Source of the DNA: Talaromyces rugulosus
Taxonomy: Eukaryota; Ascomycota; Eurotiomycetes; Eurotiales; Trichocomaceae
DNA: 64,000 nucleotides
Assembly (NCBI RefSeq): GCF_013368755.1
Contig: NC_049566.1
Coordinates: 496,001 to 560,000 of the forward strand
Direction: 5' to 3'
Position numbers and translations under genes: made by a program. The notes beneath the pieces were generated by a model, which ran no database searches, was not told where the DNA came from, and saw only the letters and a program-made list of their open reading frames with translations. Numbering within the stretch: position 1 is the stretch's first letter; every line of letters starts with the position of its first letter. Positions 44,337 through 56,165 of the stretch are shown here, one piece after another.

Positions 44337-44666
44337 TTTGACTGATGGAAGAACGACGTCTTCCGGAGACCTTGTAATTCGCAAATCAATCCAGCCAGGT
44401 AAAATAAATAAATAATACAAGAAAGAAGCGTAGTAGTGTTTCGCAAAGATTGGACAAATGCAAAAAGATAGCGAGTGTTTTCGTGGCTGTTGGACGACTC
44501 CGTGCTTGACAGGAAGGGAAGGTTCGCGATAATTTGAAGTCACGTTGAAGACCCACTTATCTTGTGGAGATCCGGAACGGGCCAACCAGAGCACGCGGTT
44601 TCCCCCCATACCGTTCAACATCCTCCTTGCCATTCGAGTTGTCACCTACATTGAGAAATATCTTCA
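44337..44666. other. short divergent promoter
   Basis: 330 bases between the mitochondrial ribosomal gene and the APH-fold gene. No further gene or clear named element is seen. Confidence 0.5.
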
Positions 44667-46267
44667 ATGGTTTCCACGGATGCACGACTTGAACTGCTTA
44701 GCAAGTCCATTGACCTTTCATATGCATTAGAAAATGATGATAATATCTTAGAACAACTTACGTATCCGAGCCGAAGAGTCGATTTCTTCGTGCATCTTTA
44801 TGAACATCAACAAAACATCGAAGCTACCACTGCCTATCATCTTGGAATTTCTTCAAAATATTGCAAAATATCCGAAGTGAAAGAGTGGCGACACGGGAGC
44901 TTTAACGTGTGCATTCCAGTCGACATTAGCAACGGCCATTATGCCGGAAAGCGAGTTTTGATTAGATTCCCACTGCCTTATAAGGTCGGAGAGTCTCGAT
45001 ATCCGGGAAATGCAGATGAAAAGCTTCATTGTGAGGTTGCGGCATATATGTGGATCAATCAGAACTGCCCTTCTGTGCCAATTCCAAAGCTATTGGGCTT
45101 TAGCTTCTACAACAACCGCACTGTAAGCTGCTTTGGACTGTGGTTGAATATCTTCCTAATTTATCATCTTAGTTCCTGCTCCCCCAAAGTACAACTTTCT
45201 TCAACCGATTTATCTGGCACGCTCGTCGTTTTCTATCTTCCTTATTCGGCACGCCTTTGCCTTGCGACTATGTGATTTCAGGCTCTCCCCACGCTCTCGG
45301 CTATGGATACATCCTTCTTGAGTACATTGGACCTAGCACCGGAAAGATGCTTTCGTCATCATGGGATGTTCACCGCCATGACAGAAACCGCCGAATGAAT
45401 CTTTTCAAAGACTTATCGAATATTATGCTGACGCTGGCCGGCTCTATATTTCCAAAAATTGGGTCCCTTACTGTCGATGACCACGGAATGGTCCAGCTTG
45501 AAAACCGCCCTCTCACACTTCGGATTCAGCACATGGAGAACGAAGGCATACCAACCGATATAGACCGACGCCAGACATACTGTACTTCCGAGGCGTATGT
45601 GCTTGACCTGATTCGATGCCACGACAACAAAATACGGTTCCAGCCAAACTCTATATGCGACGAGTACGACGGCCGTGCCCAACTAGCGACTCTTGGAATT
45701 ATGCGAACAATTTATTCTCATTATCTTCAACATGCGCGGCGCAATGGGCCATTTTTATTCAGTCTTACCGACCTTCATCAGAGCAATATATTTGTTGATG
45801 ATGATTTACACATACGGTGCATAATCGACCTAGAGTGGGCTTGCTTGCTGCCTGTGGAAATGATTCAGCCACCGTGGTGGCTCACTTCTCGTGGCATAGA
45901 CGAGTTGCCCGAGGGCGAATATCTCAAAGAATACGATGATCGCCGTCGTGAATTCATAAAATGTTTCGAAACGGAAGAAAAATCCCTTTACCCTAAGAGA
46001 CAACCATATATTGCAGATACAATGAACACCGGCTGGGGAAGCGGCGCGTTCTGGTTTTTCCAAGTGCTGAGCAACCCTCGGGCTGTCTCTGGCCTTTTTC
46101 TTGACCATATTCAACCAATATATGACAGAACCCAGGATCTAAATTTTGATAGCATTGTATCTCGCTATTGGGCCCCGAATACGGAAGAGTTTATAGCCAA
46201 AAAGATTCAAGATAAAATGGACTATGATTGCGAGCTAAAGAGGAGGTTTCAACCACCTCTAACATAG
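44667..46267 (+). CDS. aminoglycoside-phosphotransferase-fold (APH-like) protein
   Basis: Kinase-fold protein of the fungal APH/phosphotransferase family; such genes are numerous in filamentous fungi and their substrates are mostly unknown. Exons 44667-45122 and 45173-46267 give 516 aa. Visible elements: a nucleotide-loop region (WRHGSFNVCIPV), a strand with the putative ATP Lys replaced by Arg (RVLIRFPLP), EVAAYMWI helix, PIPKLLGFSF, the catalytic loop FSLTDLHQSNIFVD (usual HxDxxxxN pattern reads TDLHQSN, with Thr in place of His), and the metal-binding IDLEWA. The C-terminal 130 residues include WGSGAFWFFQ. No link to antibiotic resistance should be inferred. Composition is a little AT-richer than neighbours, but no sign of recent transfer is clear. 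Confidence 0.78.
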
Positions 46268-46315
46268 GAATTTAAGAAGGCACATGCTAATACTGGACTT
46301 TGAGCTGGTGGAATA

Positions 46316-46322
46316 TGACTCA
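46316..46322. promoter_or_regulatory. TGACTCA site 1 upstream of leucyl-tRNA synthetase
   Basis: Perfect Gcn4/CpcA-type site about 415 bp before the ATG, close to the stop of the preceding gene. Synthetase genes are known general-control targets in filamentous ascomycetes (for example leu-6 in Neurospora). Confidence 0.5.
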
Positions 46323-46413
46323 TCGAGGCTTAAAATCTACTATATAGAACAACCCAAACAAGCCACCTTCTTGTAGATTTTTTTGGAATTTTGCAGCGCC
46401 TCAATGATCTGAA

Positions 46414-46420
46414 TGACTCA
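46414..46420. promoter_or_regulatory. TGACTCA site 2 upstream of leucyl-tRNA synthetase
   Basis: Second perfect site, about 317 bp before the ATG and 98 bp from site 1. Two copies in one short upstream region make chance less likely. Confidence 0.55.
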
Positions 46421-46736
46421 TACTTATTTTTATAAGTAACTTTTCCTTCCCTAGTCTCTAACTTGATGTGATTCATATACTCGGCATTGGATATACAAAG
46501 TGCCTGAATTGGCCTAACTACTTCCAGCCTAGCGCATCCAGCAATCGGTGTTAGGGCGGGCAGCACGCGAGAGAACCCCGCCAAAAAAATCGTTGTCTTT
46601 GAATACTGCCTGCTAGGATTGTCTAGGGCGGAAATTGACGCTGGTTGATTAGGAGGACTCACTTCTAAAATCCTATACCGTATTCTCGGTTTTAGTGCAG
46701 GGGCTTTCTTCAATCCAAAGCACCCCCCCCCCAATC

Positions 46737-49700
46737 ATGGCTGCTGCTGCTGCCGCCGCCGCGGCGCTGGATCCCAGCAACAGCTCGAAAAACACTCTCA
46801 AGATAGAGAATGTACGCAAGCCCTTTTCTTTCACTTCTGATATTTGGACAATTTTTCATTCCTGAAGATTAGTCAAATTTTAGGACAGCCAAGCTAACAA
46901 TAAAACGCTTGGACAAATAGTTTGATAAACGAAACACCCTCCAGGCAATTGAGAAGAAATACCAGCAACAATGGAAGGACAACAAGGTGTTCGAGGTCGA
47001 CGCGCCCTCTCTTTCGGAAATTCCGGCCGGGTCGATGTCTGCAGAAGAGATTCATACGAAACATCCAAAGTTCTTTGGCACTATGGCGTATCCCTACATG
47101 AACGGCACTGTATGTAACAAAAAACATGATCGGTTTCGACCGAGCTCGTGTCAAATGCTGACAATTATGGTTTTATTCTAGTTGCATGCAGGGCACTCGT
47201 TCACTGCCTCGAAGGTCGAATTCATGACTAGTGTTGCTCGGATGCAGGGTAAACGGGCTCTGTTTCCCTTGGGTTTCCACTGTACGGGAATGCCGATTCT
47301 GGCATGCGCCGATAAACTGAAGGATGAGATCAAAAAATTTGGCACAAAGTTTGAAGGCTACAAAGAGGAGGAAGCTGTTCCAGATCAACCTCCTGCTCCG
47401 ACACAGGATACTGCTGTTGACCCAACAAAGTTCTCTGGCCAGAAGAGCAAGGCTGCCGCAAAGACAATCAAAGCAAAGTACCAGTTTCAGGTAGGATGAG
47501 TTAAACCCAAAAAAAGGAATGACCGTGCTAACAAGGCTGTCAGATTATGCTGAGTATCGGTATTCCCCTGGAGGAAATTCACAAGTTCTCCGATGCCCAC
47601 TACTGGCTTCAATACTTCCCGCCTCTGGCTATTCGTGACTTGGATAGCTTGGGCGCGAAAGTTGACTGGCGTAGGCAAATGGTGACGACTGATGCAAACC
47701 CCTACTATGATGCTTTTGTGCGCTGGCAGATGAACCGCCTCCATGAGAAGGGAAAGATCTTGTATGGAAACCGGTATACGATTTATTCCCCCAAAGATGG
47801 ACAGCCTTGCATGGACCACGACCGAACAGAAGGAGAAGGTATCGGACCACAAGAATATACGGCATTGAAAGTCAAGGTGACGGAATGGTCGCCTGCGGCC
47901 GCCGAGCTCGTCAAAGGCAAGATTGAGGATGACGCCAACGTTTACTTCGTCCCTGCTACTTTGCGTCCAGAGACCATGTACGGCCAGACGGCCATATTCT
48001 TGGGACCCAAGATCACATATGGTATCTTCAAGGTCGGGGAAAAGGAATACTACATTGTGACCAAGAGGGCAGCCTGGAACATGGCTTTCCAGGGTATTTT
48101 CTTCGACAGCGACCACTTCCCCAAAACTCAAGACCAGCTACCCTTGGTTGCTGAAGGCCCAGGCTCTACCTTTATTGGCACTGGCCTCTCCGCACCTCTG
48201 TCTGTTCATGAGACTATTAGAATCCTGCCAATGGAAACTGTGTCCGCCACCAAGGGAACCGGCGTTGTGACCTCTGTTCCATCGGACAGCCCTGATGACT
48301 ATGCCACGATTGCCGACTTGGCGAAGAAAGCTGATTATTACGGAATCAAGAAAGAATGGGCAGAGCTCGAGATTCCGCCGATCATCGAGACTCCAACCTA
48401 CGGAAACTTGACCGCCCCGGCCTTGGTGAAACAGATGAAGATCAATTCGCCCAAAGATGCGACTCAGCTCGCTCTGGCCAAGGACCTTGCATATTCTGAA
48501 GGTTTCTACAAGGGTACCATGCTTGTTGGCGAATTCAAAGGAGAGGCTGTTCAGACTGCCAAGGACAAAGTACGCCAGTCTCTCGTCAAGGATGGCGCTG
48601 CTTTTGCATTCGCAGACCCTTCGGGCAAAGTTGTCAGTCGAAGCGGGGATGACTGTGTTGTTGCTTACTTGGGCCAATGGTTCTTGAACTACGGTGAAAA
48701 TGATGCCGAGTGGCAGAAAACAACCCTGAACCACGTCGTCAATGGAATGAACACCTACTCTGTGGAAACACGGAACGGATTTGAAAAGAACCTCGACTGG
48801 TTGAACCGATGGGCTTGTGCAAGAACCTATGGTCTCGGCTCTAGGCTTCCATGGGATCCGCAGTTCTTGGTTGAGAGTTTGAGTGACAGTACCATCTATA
48901 TGGCATACTATACCATCTCTCACTTGCTTCACGGAGACCGCTTTGGCAAAACCCCGGGTTTGCTACCAGATGTCAAGCCTGAGAATATGATTGATGATGT
49001 ATGGGACTACATCTTTACAAGGCGTGAGCTTGACGACGACCTTATTCAAAAGAGTGGTATCAGCAAAGAAAACTTCCTCCGCCTGAGACGCGAGTTTGAA
49101 TACTTCTATCCCCTTGACGTCCGAGTCAGTGGCAAGGACCTCATCCAAAACCATCTTACTTTCCTTCTCTACATCCACGTTGCCCTTTTCCCGGAAGAGT
49201 TATGGCCCCGCAGCATTCGCATCAACGGTCACTTGTTGCTTAACGGAGAGAAGATGAGCAAGAGCACGGGTAACTTTTTGACATTGAAGGACTCGGTGGA
49301 CAAGTACGGAGCAGATGCGACTCGTATTGCTTTTGCTGATGCAGGTGATGCTATCGAGGATGCCAATTTTGATGAGACTGTTGCCAACAGCAACATCTTG
49401 CGTCTCTTTACCCTCAAAGAATGGATTGAAGAGGTTTCCAAAGATGATACTCTTCGCACTGGCCCTACAGATGTCTTATGGGACAAGCTGTTCACTAATG
49501 AACTCAACGCTCTCGTCCGTGAGGCCAAGACCCATTACGATGAGTAAGAAACCACCTGGATGTTGAAGATTACAGAGGGCTGACTTTCTTTTTTTTAGTA
49601 CCAACTTCAAACTCGCCCTCAGGTCGGCATTGTATGACTTTGTCGGTGCTCGTGACACATACCGTGAAGCGACGACGGCTGCTGGCATTGGAATGCACCG

Positions 49701-50456
49701 GGATGTTGTGACTCGATACATTGAGCTTCAAGCCCTCATGCTTGCGCCAATTGCCCCTCACTGGTCTGAGTACGTGTGGTTGGAGGTGCTAAAGAAGGTA
49801 TGTTAAAAAAAAATTTCTCTTTTTTGTCCCCGCTGTATACTCATTTAGAACAGGGTGATACTATTCACCACCAAGTCTTCCCGGAAGTGCCTGAAGCAGA
49901 TGTAGGGCTCTCTGCGGCCGCGGCGTATATCCGCTCTACATCCTCTAGCATCACCTCGTCAGAATCAAACTATACCAAAAAGCTCTCCAAGGGCCGGAAC
50001 GTCTCTTTCGATCCTCGCAAGCCGAAGAAGATCACTATCTACGCCGCCAAGAATTTCCCCGCATGGCAAGAGAAATACATCGACCTCGTGCGCGAGTCGT
50101 TTGACAGCTTGAAATTGACGGTGGATGACAAGGGACTGAACGCCAAGGTGGGCAAGCTCGGCGAGATGAAGAAGGCGATGCCTTTTGTGCAGGGCTTGAA
50201 GAGACGCCTAATCAACAGCCGCGAGGCCCCCGACACCGTCTTCAGCAGGAAGCTGCCATACGATGAGATTGCCATCCTTCAAGAACTCGTCACGGGCATC
50301 AAGCGCACGACCGGCGCCAAGGAAATCGAGATTATTTCTGTGGACGAGGGCGGCAAGAGTGGCACTGTTGTTGGCACTGGCGAGAAGAGAGAAAACCTCC
50401 AGGGCGAGAATGCGGTGCCGGGCCAACCGAGCTTCACGTTCGTCAACATCGAGTAG
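46737..50456 (+). CDS. leuS: cytosolic leucyl-tRNA synthetase
   Basis: Class I synthetase that charges tRNA-Leu in the cytosol. Exons 46737-46811, 46921-47109, 47182-47490, 47544-49543, 49599-49797 and 49854-50456 give 1124 aa (yeast Cdc60 is 1090). It starts with a run of nine alanines. The HIGH motif appears as HAGH at residues 90-93, directly after an exon junction. The CP1 editing domain lies between (TLRPETMYGQT, the T-rich amino-acid pocket, is visible), and KMSKSTGNF is at about 759-767. An archaeal/eukaryotic-type C-terminal domain ends PGQPSFTFVNIE. Codon use is moderately biased. Two TGACTCA sites upstream suggest amino-acid-starvation control. The gene symbol is generic; fungal names vary. 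Confidence 0.95.
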
Positions 50457-51234
50457 AATTGCTATCAGCAAGTCGGGTCAAAACGGTGTATTGTGTTTTA
50501 TTCAGCTAGTTCCATTTGAACCGGATTTTGTTTATTTTTTCCCCCTGTTATACTCCAACCGTTATAACTTATACATAGAACCCCCGGCGGGGCCATGTCC
50601 CAAAGGCGCATAGCGTTGACATCTGGCAGTCTAAAACGTTGAAGCCTAACGGTGTTGGTTAGGCAGAGCAGAGGTAGCCAGTCCTTGTACTAGAAGAATG
50701 ACAATTTTGAATTCGGTCGCAAGGGAATAATTTGTCAACTAGATTCTCGCGAGTTGATGCGCGGTTAATCTCCCATTCTAGATCGGTGACGTTCGTCATT
50801 GTACGTACGGGCGACTCCACTCTTCTCACGTCGCCGTGTCCCGACAGCGCTCAGCCACTGCCTCCTCTCTCTCTTTCTCTTCCTCTCTCTCCCTTCTCAT
50901 CCTCTCTTCCTCATTTCCCGCCATCATCAGCCTATTCCGGGACTTGCGCCGTTACGATCGCTGTTTATCCGTCGCTTATCAACCTGCGATCCCCTACAGT
51001 AAACCTTTGGCCCCTTACTTCGGCTTTCCGGCTCTCCGTCTCGTCCACCGTGCGCCTGGCAAACCTTGAGGTGGCGCACTCGTGCTAATCACACCTTTTT
51101 ATCGTCGTGTTAGACAGCCAAGCGATTCGGAGCTGGTCTCTTTAACTCAGTGAAAGGAAACATCCTTTTTCTCTCTTTTCTCTATTCTTTTTTCGGCAGC
51201 AGGTTTTATCTGCTGTCTTCACAGGAGACACAAC
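50457..51234. other. intergenic region, epsin promoter
   Basis: About 780 bases. A long CT-rich tract at about 50855-50905 and further pyrimidine-rich DNA up to the epsin ATG mark promoter and leader. No gene is seen. Confidence 0.5.
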
Positions 51235-53160
51235 ATGTCGAAAGTCGTTCGCAGTGTCAAAAATGTCACCAAGGGCTACTCGTCAGTGCAGGTCAAGGTG
51301 CGCAATGGTAAGTTGTCTATTCCCGGTGCAACCCAATCGCAAGCACCCAATTCTCGTGCTTCTCGCGAGTCGCTATTGTAGTTGACGATGTTGCGATGCT
51401 CCTCTCTCCATGCTCCCGACTAATCGCGTGTACCCCGCATATAGCTACCAGCAACGACCCCTGGGGCCCAACGGGCACAGAAATGAGCGAGATTGCCGCT
51501 ATGACATTCAGCAGGTATGATGCGCCCTAACCCTATGAAATAAGGTTGATGAAACTTAACGGAATCCTACTAGTCCCACGGACTTTTACGAGATCGTCGA
51601 GATGCTCGATAAGCGACTGAACGACAAAGGGAAAAATTGGCGCCACGTTCTTAAGTCACTTAAGGTTTTGGATTACTGTCTTCACGAGGGTTCGGAGATG
51701 GTGGTGACCTGGGCGAGGAAGAACGTCTATATTATCAAGACTCTACGGGAGTTTCAGTACATCGATGATGAGGGGCGCGACGTTGGCCAGAATGGTGAGT
51801 CTTTTATAGCGTTCAGTTGGAAAGTTGAGCCCCATGCTTATTATACGACCTAGTGCGAGTGTCTGCCAAGGAGCTTACGGCGTTGATTCTCGACGAAGAC
51901 CGCCTGCGAAGTGAGCGATCTGATCGGAAACTGTGGAAGTCTCGCGTCAGCGGCATCGATGAGGGCGGAATTCAAGGAGGAGGGTTTGGAGGGTCCGATT
52001 CCGGCCGTCGGCCTGACCGCGAAAGGCGCGATCGCCGGCGCAACGACGAGGATGATGCAGAATATCGACTGGCTATTGAGGCCAGCAAGCATGAAGCCGA
52101 AGAGGACAGGAAGCGACGAGAACGATCAGGCAGGGCCGCTGCCACTGCCGATGACGATGACGATCTTGCCAAGGCGATCAAGCTGAGCAGAGAAGAAGAA
52201 GAACTTCGCAAGCGCGAGTTGGAAGAGAGCAATGCCCAGTCGCTATTCGACGACACCCCGGTTCAACCGACCCAGGCGCAGCCCACAGGCTTCAATCAAG
52301 GCTACCAGCAACAGCCCGCGGTGGATTGGTTTGGAAACCCTATCGACACCCAGCAGCCCCTGACAACGGGCTACCTCAACAACCAATACGCGCAGCAGCC
52401 CACAGGCTTTCAGCCTCAACAAACCGGCTTCCCCGGTGGTTACCAGGTCCAGCCGAATGGCTTCGACCCGTCTCAACAGTTTGGACAGCCGCAAAACAAC
52501 TTCTTCCAATCTCAGAACTTGCAACCTCAGCAAACTTCATTCAACAACAACAATCCTTACGGAAATACCGGCGGCTTTGGCCAACCGCAGCAGCAACAAC
52601 CGCAGCAGCAAGACAACTTTTTGCAGCCTGGTACTCACAACCCCTGGGCTACCAACAACCAGCAAACGCCCGACACCCTCAAACCTTTGCCCACTGGATC
52701 AAACAACCCCTTTGCCTCGTCCATTAACCGACCAGCGTCACAGCCAGCCAGAACTGGTCCCCCTACGTTGAGCACCTTGGCAGAGCAACAAGCGACAACC
52801 GCGTTTAGCAACTATCCATCTGGACCAAACCCGATCGCTAACTTCCAGGCGCCCAACCCTGCGCAACCGAGACGAGATGACAACAACCCTCAACACGCCC
52901 GCCTTAATGCCTTGCTTGCTAGCGGCGAAGGCCAGGATACATTCGGCAATGTCGGCGATCTCCGTCTACCTTCTCACCACACTGCTGCCACATTCATCAA
53001 TTCTGCAGGTCAAGGGGTGCAATCGGCACCGACAGGGAACAATCCATTTTTTAACCAGCAATTCACCGGCGTGCCACAACAAACCGGCTTCGTCCAGCAG
53101 AACAACCCTTATAGTGGTCAGCAACGCCAGCAGCAGGGCGGAAGTTTGATCGATTTGTAG
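51235..53160 (+). CDS. epsin (Ent1/Ent2-type clathrin adaptor)
   Basis: Endocytic adaptor that binds PtdIns(4,5)P2, ubiquitinated cargo, Eps15/Ede1-type proteins and clathrin at the plasma membrane. Exons 51235-51307, 51445-51514, 51574-51794 and 51854-53160 give 556 aa. The ENTH domain spans about residues 1-145 (MSKVVRSVKNVTKGYSSVQ start, ATSNDPWGPTGTEM, NWRHVLKSLKVLDYCLHEGSE). Two ubiquitin-interacting motifs follow (EYRLAIEASKHEAEE and DLAKAIKLSREEEE). The rest is Gln/Asn/Pro-rich, with NPF motifs (NPFASS, NPFFNQQ) for EH domains and repeated QPTGF/QQTGF units. The final residues LIDL form the C-terminal clathrin box seen in yeast Ent1/Ent2. All recognised functional elements are present. 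Confidence 0.93.
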
Positions 53161-53685
53161 TTGACATTTATCTTTGCTTTTCATTCTCCTTCAATCATTT
53201 TCAGAATTCAATTGTCAAGAGACATGGCACATAAAATCCGGGACTATGGCAGACTTCTATATGCCCTATAGAAGCAATTGATATCATCAAACATTCATCT
53301 GAACGGCCGTTTCCATCCACATCAAATAACCTCGTCCGTTCCTCATCAAATCGTGTCCATCAATCATGTCTCATATCTTTATCATACTTTCCCCCTCCAA
53401 ACCAATCATTCAATTAACTATATCACGCCTTTCCACTGGTTTGATTATTCTTTTTTGTTTAAATATTCTTTCCCCAATTTTTATTATTCCCCATAAGCCC
53501 TGTTAGTGTTTTTTTTTTCTTCATTTCATTTGATTTCTTTTGTTGGGCGTTAGATAGGTGGCTTTACATATCTTCAATCGGGTTGATTTCCAACGTTCAA
53601 ATGTTTTGGGGTATTCTGTTTTACATGCAAGAATTGTGTAGTTGTACATATTATACTTAAAAGTAGAGAGAAGAAAACAGGCCAT
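53161..53685. other. convergent intergenic region
   Basis: About 525 AT-rich bases of 3' flanks for epsin and the Gep3-type gene. No gene is seen. Confidence 0.5.
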
Positions 53686-55911
53686 TCAAGCACCACCACG
53701 CAAAGTTCTCTTCGTATGGCTGATACTCTGCCTCCGCGGCCGATGCGATCCAGACGTGTACTGGCCTTTGCGTTTATCGGCCTTGCGTTTGTCGCGGATG
53801 AATTTCCAGATCTCCAGCGTCGGCCGGGCAGAGACATGTTTTCCGAGCGGGGAGAAAACTTCAACTTTGGGTAGGTCTGTTATATCAAGAGACTCATTGG
53901 CAGAGGTTGTTTGTTTCTTCGTGCGGATTTGCCCAGTTAGCTCAATCCAGCCGCATCCCTCGATGAGAATGTCGGTGGAAAACACTCTGTACGGTAAGGC
54001 GTTGAGATCCGGTTTGATGCCGTGGTCGTCCCATTTCTTTTTGATGATGCTGGGCAGGTTGCTTGTGGTCACGTCGGTGCTCAGCGTGAACGTGCCTGCG
54101 GATCGGATGGTGTCGTTGTTGTTTTCGAGAAACTCGGGCTTGATGATGGTGGTGCCGCGGTCGCCGCCGCCGGTGTTGTATTTTCGCACACCTGATTGGA
54201 TTTCAATGGCTTTATCGGTGCGAGTGATGTGCGTTTCGAGCGGGACGAAGCATGCGGCCAGGATGGTGATGCCTTCTGGCGCCACGGGCGTGATTCTGAT
54301 CAGCCCACCGCCGATTAGCAGGGATTGTCGGTCGAGGATGGTGAGCGGATCGGCTGGGTTGATTCGTTTGGTCATGACCAAGTCCGGTTTGTGCTGGTCC
54401 AGGACAAAGTCTGGCAGCGTGCTGCGGTCGAGACCCGGCAGATCGATCATCTCTCCATGTCCGCGGCCAAAGGGGATTCTAATGGGGGATACTGTTGTCC
54501 CCGGAAGGCTCGAAATAACAGGAAGTGTAGGAAACAGTTCTTCGCGAGGCGCTGGCGGAAGAAGATTATCCCCGCCTAGAATATGCTGATCAGGCAGTGC
54601 GTCGGAGAAAGCATCACTAGCCACCGGGTTTGCGCCTGACAGTGCTTTTCCTTCCTCCTTTCGGCGTTCGAATAGCTCTGTAATCTTCGCTATGTTCTTC
54701 GAGTCCTTGGGGAAACACGATTCGATAAAGTTGCTCTTGCCGACGTTTGCCTTGCCAACGACCCAAATTCCTCCGCCGTGCTTGCGGATTTCTTCCTTGA
54801 CCTGCGTCGTCCACCAGCCGCGATGCGCACTGATCATATGCACGCTACCCAGTCGGATATCCTCCTGCTTGAAACGCATGACTTTCATAATGATCGACCG
54901 AACTCGCTGCATGAGAGAATCGGCCTGTTCTTTGGTCGCAGCTAGTAAATCTGACCGCGTGATGACGAAGCTGAGTGTTGTCATTTTCTTGCTGTATTTG
55001 TACTTTTCCGTCCGTGCTCGTCGGTTTTTGGATTTGGGGCCTTGCAGCTCCAAAGCGTCGTATATGCCTGATATCAAAGACATGGGGAAATCGGCCGCGT
55101 CAACGATGTGGTAGACCCGATTTGACTTGTGCGGCGATTCGTCCAGGTAGGCAGCAATAGAATTGATACTGGGGGACGGAGCAGAGATTCCTTTGTTATG
55201 GTATAGAAGATCATGGCAGCGGTCACAAATCTGGCTTGGGAGCGTCGAGGCTTGAATGAATTCCGTGGCAGCGACAGTGTCGATTTCGGCGGGCTGCTCA
55301 TCCTGTGGTTCAATAGCAGCATCGGTTTCAGTATTGACTTCATTTTCCATCTCCTTATCCGCCTTATTATCATTCTGGGCCGCCGAAGCTTGCGCTCGTT
55401 TAGCGTGCTGTGCCTTTCCCCATATCTTCTTCACTCTTCTTCGAGACACATCGTAATATCCCGGATCTGCGGGCTCGATCGTCTGTGAGTATGCGCCGCA
55501 TCCCGGACAGCACACGGGTAAAACATCGGAGCGTAGGGCAATAGATTCTAGAGGTGTAGGCGGAGAGGAGGGAAATAGCGCAATGGATTCTGGAGGTGCT
55601 GGGGGAGAGGAGGAAGATTCTTCTCTCGGCGGGTCGACACTGGTATTTGCAACTGCAGGTTCTGCAGGATCTGGGGGTGAGACGCTCGACTGCGAGGGGT
55701 TTTGGGGATCTGTATCGATATATATTCGTCTGCTAGCACCAAACGCCGACTGCTTGGGGTGGAACTGGTTGTTTGATCGGCGAGGCCATCGTGTTGTTGA
55801 GGTGCATACGGAACGTGATGCCTGGTATCGGAGTTGAGAGCTCGCTATCGCATGGTATGATCTCGAAATAGTCGATAGACTCTTGGGAGAGCATTCACGA
55901 CACAAAAACAT
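53686..55911 (-). CDS. gep3: Gep3-type circularly permuted mitochondrial GTPase
   Basis: Mitochondrial GTPase of the YqeH-like family (yeast Gep3/Mtg3, interactor of prohibitins), thought to act in small mitochondrial ribosomal subunit assembly. Single exon, 741 aa. The N-terminus is basic and Ser-rich (mitochondrial presequence likely). A zinc-finger pair shows CCPGCGAYSQ and, after a charged insertion, ICDRCHDLLYH. The GTPase motifs are in permuted order: G4 VITRSDLL, G5 SAHRGW, then G1 VVGKANVGKSNF, a G2-region PGTTVSPI and G3 DLPGLD. A fungal insertion rich in acidic residues separates the Cys pairs. The C-terminus is very basic (KRKADKRKGQ). Together with the EngB-type GTPase and the mL61-like gene it is one of three mitochondrial-translation genes in the window, not clustered. 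Confidence 0.86.
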   Translation of the reverse strand: MFLCRECSPKSLSTISRSYHAIASSQLRYQASRSVCTSTTRWPRRSNNQFHPKQSAFGASRRIYIDTDPQNPSQSSVSPPDPAEPAVANTSVDPPREESSSSPPAPPESIALFPSSPPTPLESIALRSDVLPVCCPGCGAYSQTIEPADPGYYDVSRRRVKKIWGKAQHAKRAQASAAQNDNKADKEMENEVNTETDAAIEPQDEQPAEIDTVAATEFIQASTLPSQICDRCHDLLYHNKGISAPSPSINSIAAYLDESPHKSNRVYHIVDAADFPMSLISGIYDALELQGPKSKNRRARTEKYKYSKKMTTLSFVITRSDLLAATKEQADSLMQRVRSIIMKVMRFKQEDIRLGSVHMISAHRGWWTTQVKEEIRKHGGGIWVVGKANVGKSNFIESCFPKDSKNIAKITELFERRKEEGKALSGANPVASDAFSDALPDQHILGGDNLLPPAPREELFPTLPVISSLPGTTVSPIRIPFGRGHGEMIDLPGLDRSTLPDFVLDQHKPDLVMTKRINPADPLTILDRQSLLIGGGLIRITPVAPEGITILAACFVPLETHITRTDKAIEIQSGVRKYNTGGGDRGTTIIKPEFLENNNDTIRSAGTFTLSTDVTTSNLPSIIKKKWDDHGIKPDLNALPYRVFSTDILIEGCGWIELTGQIRTKKQTTSANESLDITDLPKVEVFSPLGKHVSARPTLEIWKFIRDKRKADKRKGQYTSGSHRPRRQSISHTKRTLRGGA

Positions 55912-56165
55912 TGTGTCCGTGGGCGTCTCTTGATGGAGATGCGCTTGGTCGCAGTGGCAGAAGATGCTTTAAACGGCATGCTTGGTGCATGCGCGGAGCC
56001 GTAAATTTTATTTTATTTGGGGACGATTACATCATGACCGATCCGGTTAGCGCGGGATAATTCATTAACTTGATAACATAAGAATAATAAAGATGGATTA
56101 TTTGAGCGCTGCTTAAGAAAATAATATATACAATTCATAAGGTTTTTAATAAAAGGTCCAACGAA

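Larger units (their letters stand above)
46268..46736. other. upstream region of leucyl-tRNA synthetase
   Basis: About 470 bases that contain two TGACTCA sites (listed separately) and end in a ten-C homopolymer five bases before the ATG. No gene is seen. Confidence 0.6.

Noticed and set aside
44667..46267. Antibiotic-resistance gene
   Set aside because: The APH fold is widespread in fungi with other or unknown roles, and catalytic positions deviate; no evidence of aminoglycoside activity.
46721..46732. Ten-C homopolymer just before the leucyl-tRNA synthetase ATG as a frameshift site
   Set aside because: It lies upstream of the start codon, so length change would not alter the frame; at most a leader effect.
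48138..48932. 264-codon minus-strand open frame opposite leucyl-tRNA synthetase
   Set aside because: Shadow frame caused by codon bias of the true gene; protein has no family features.
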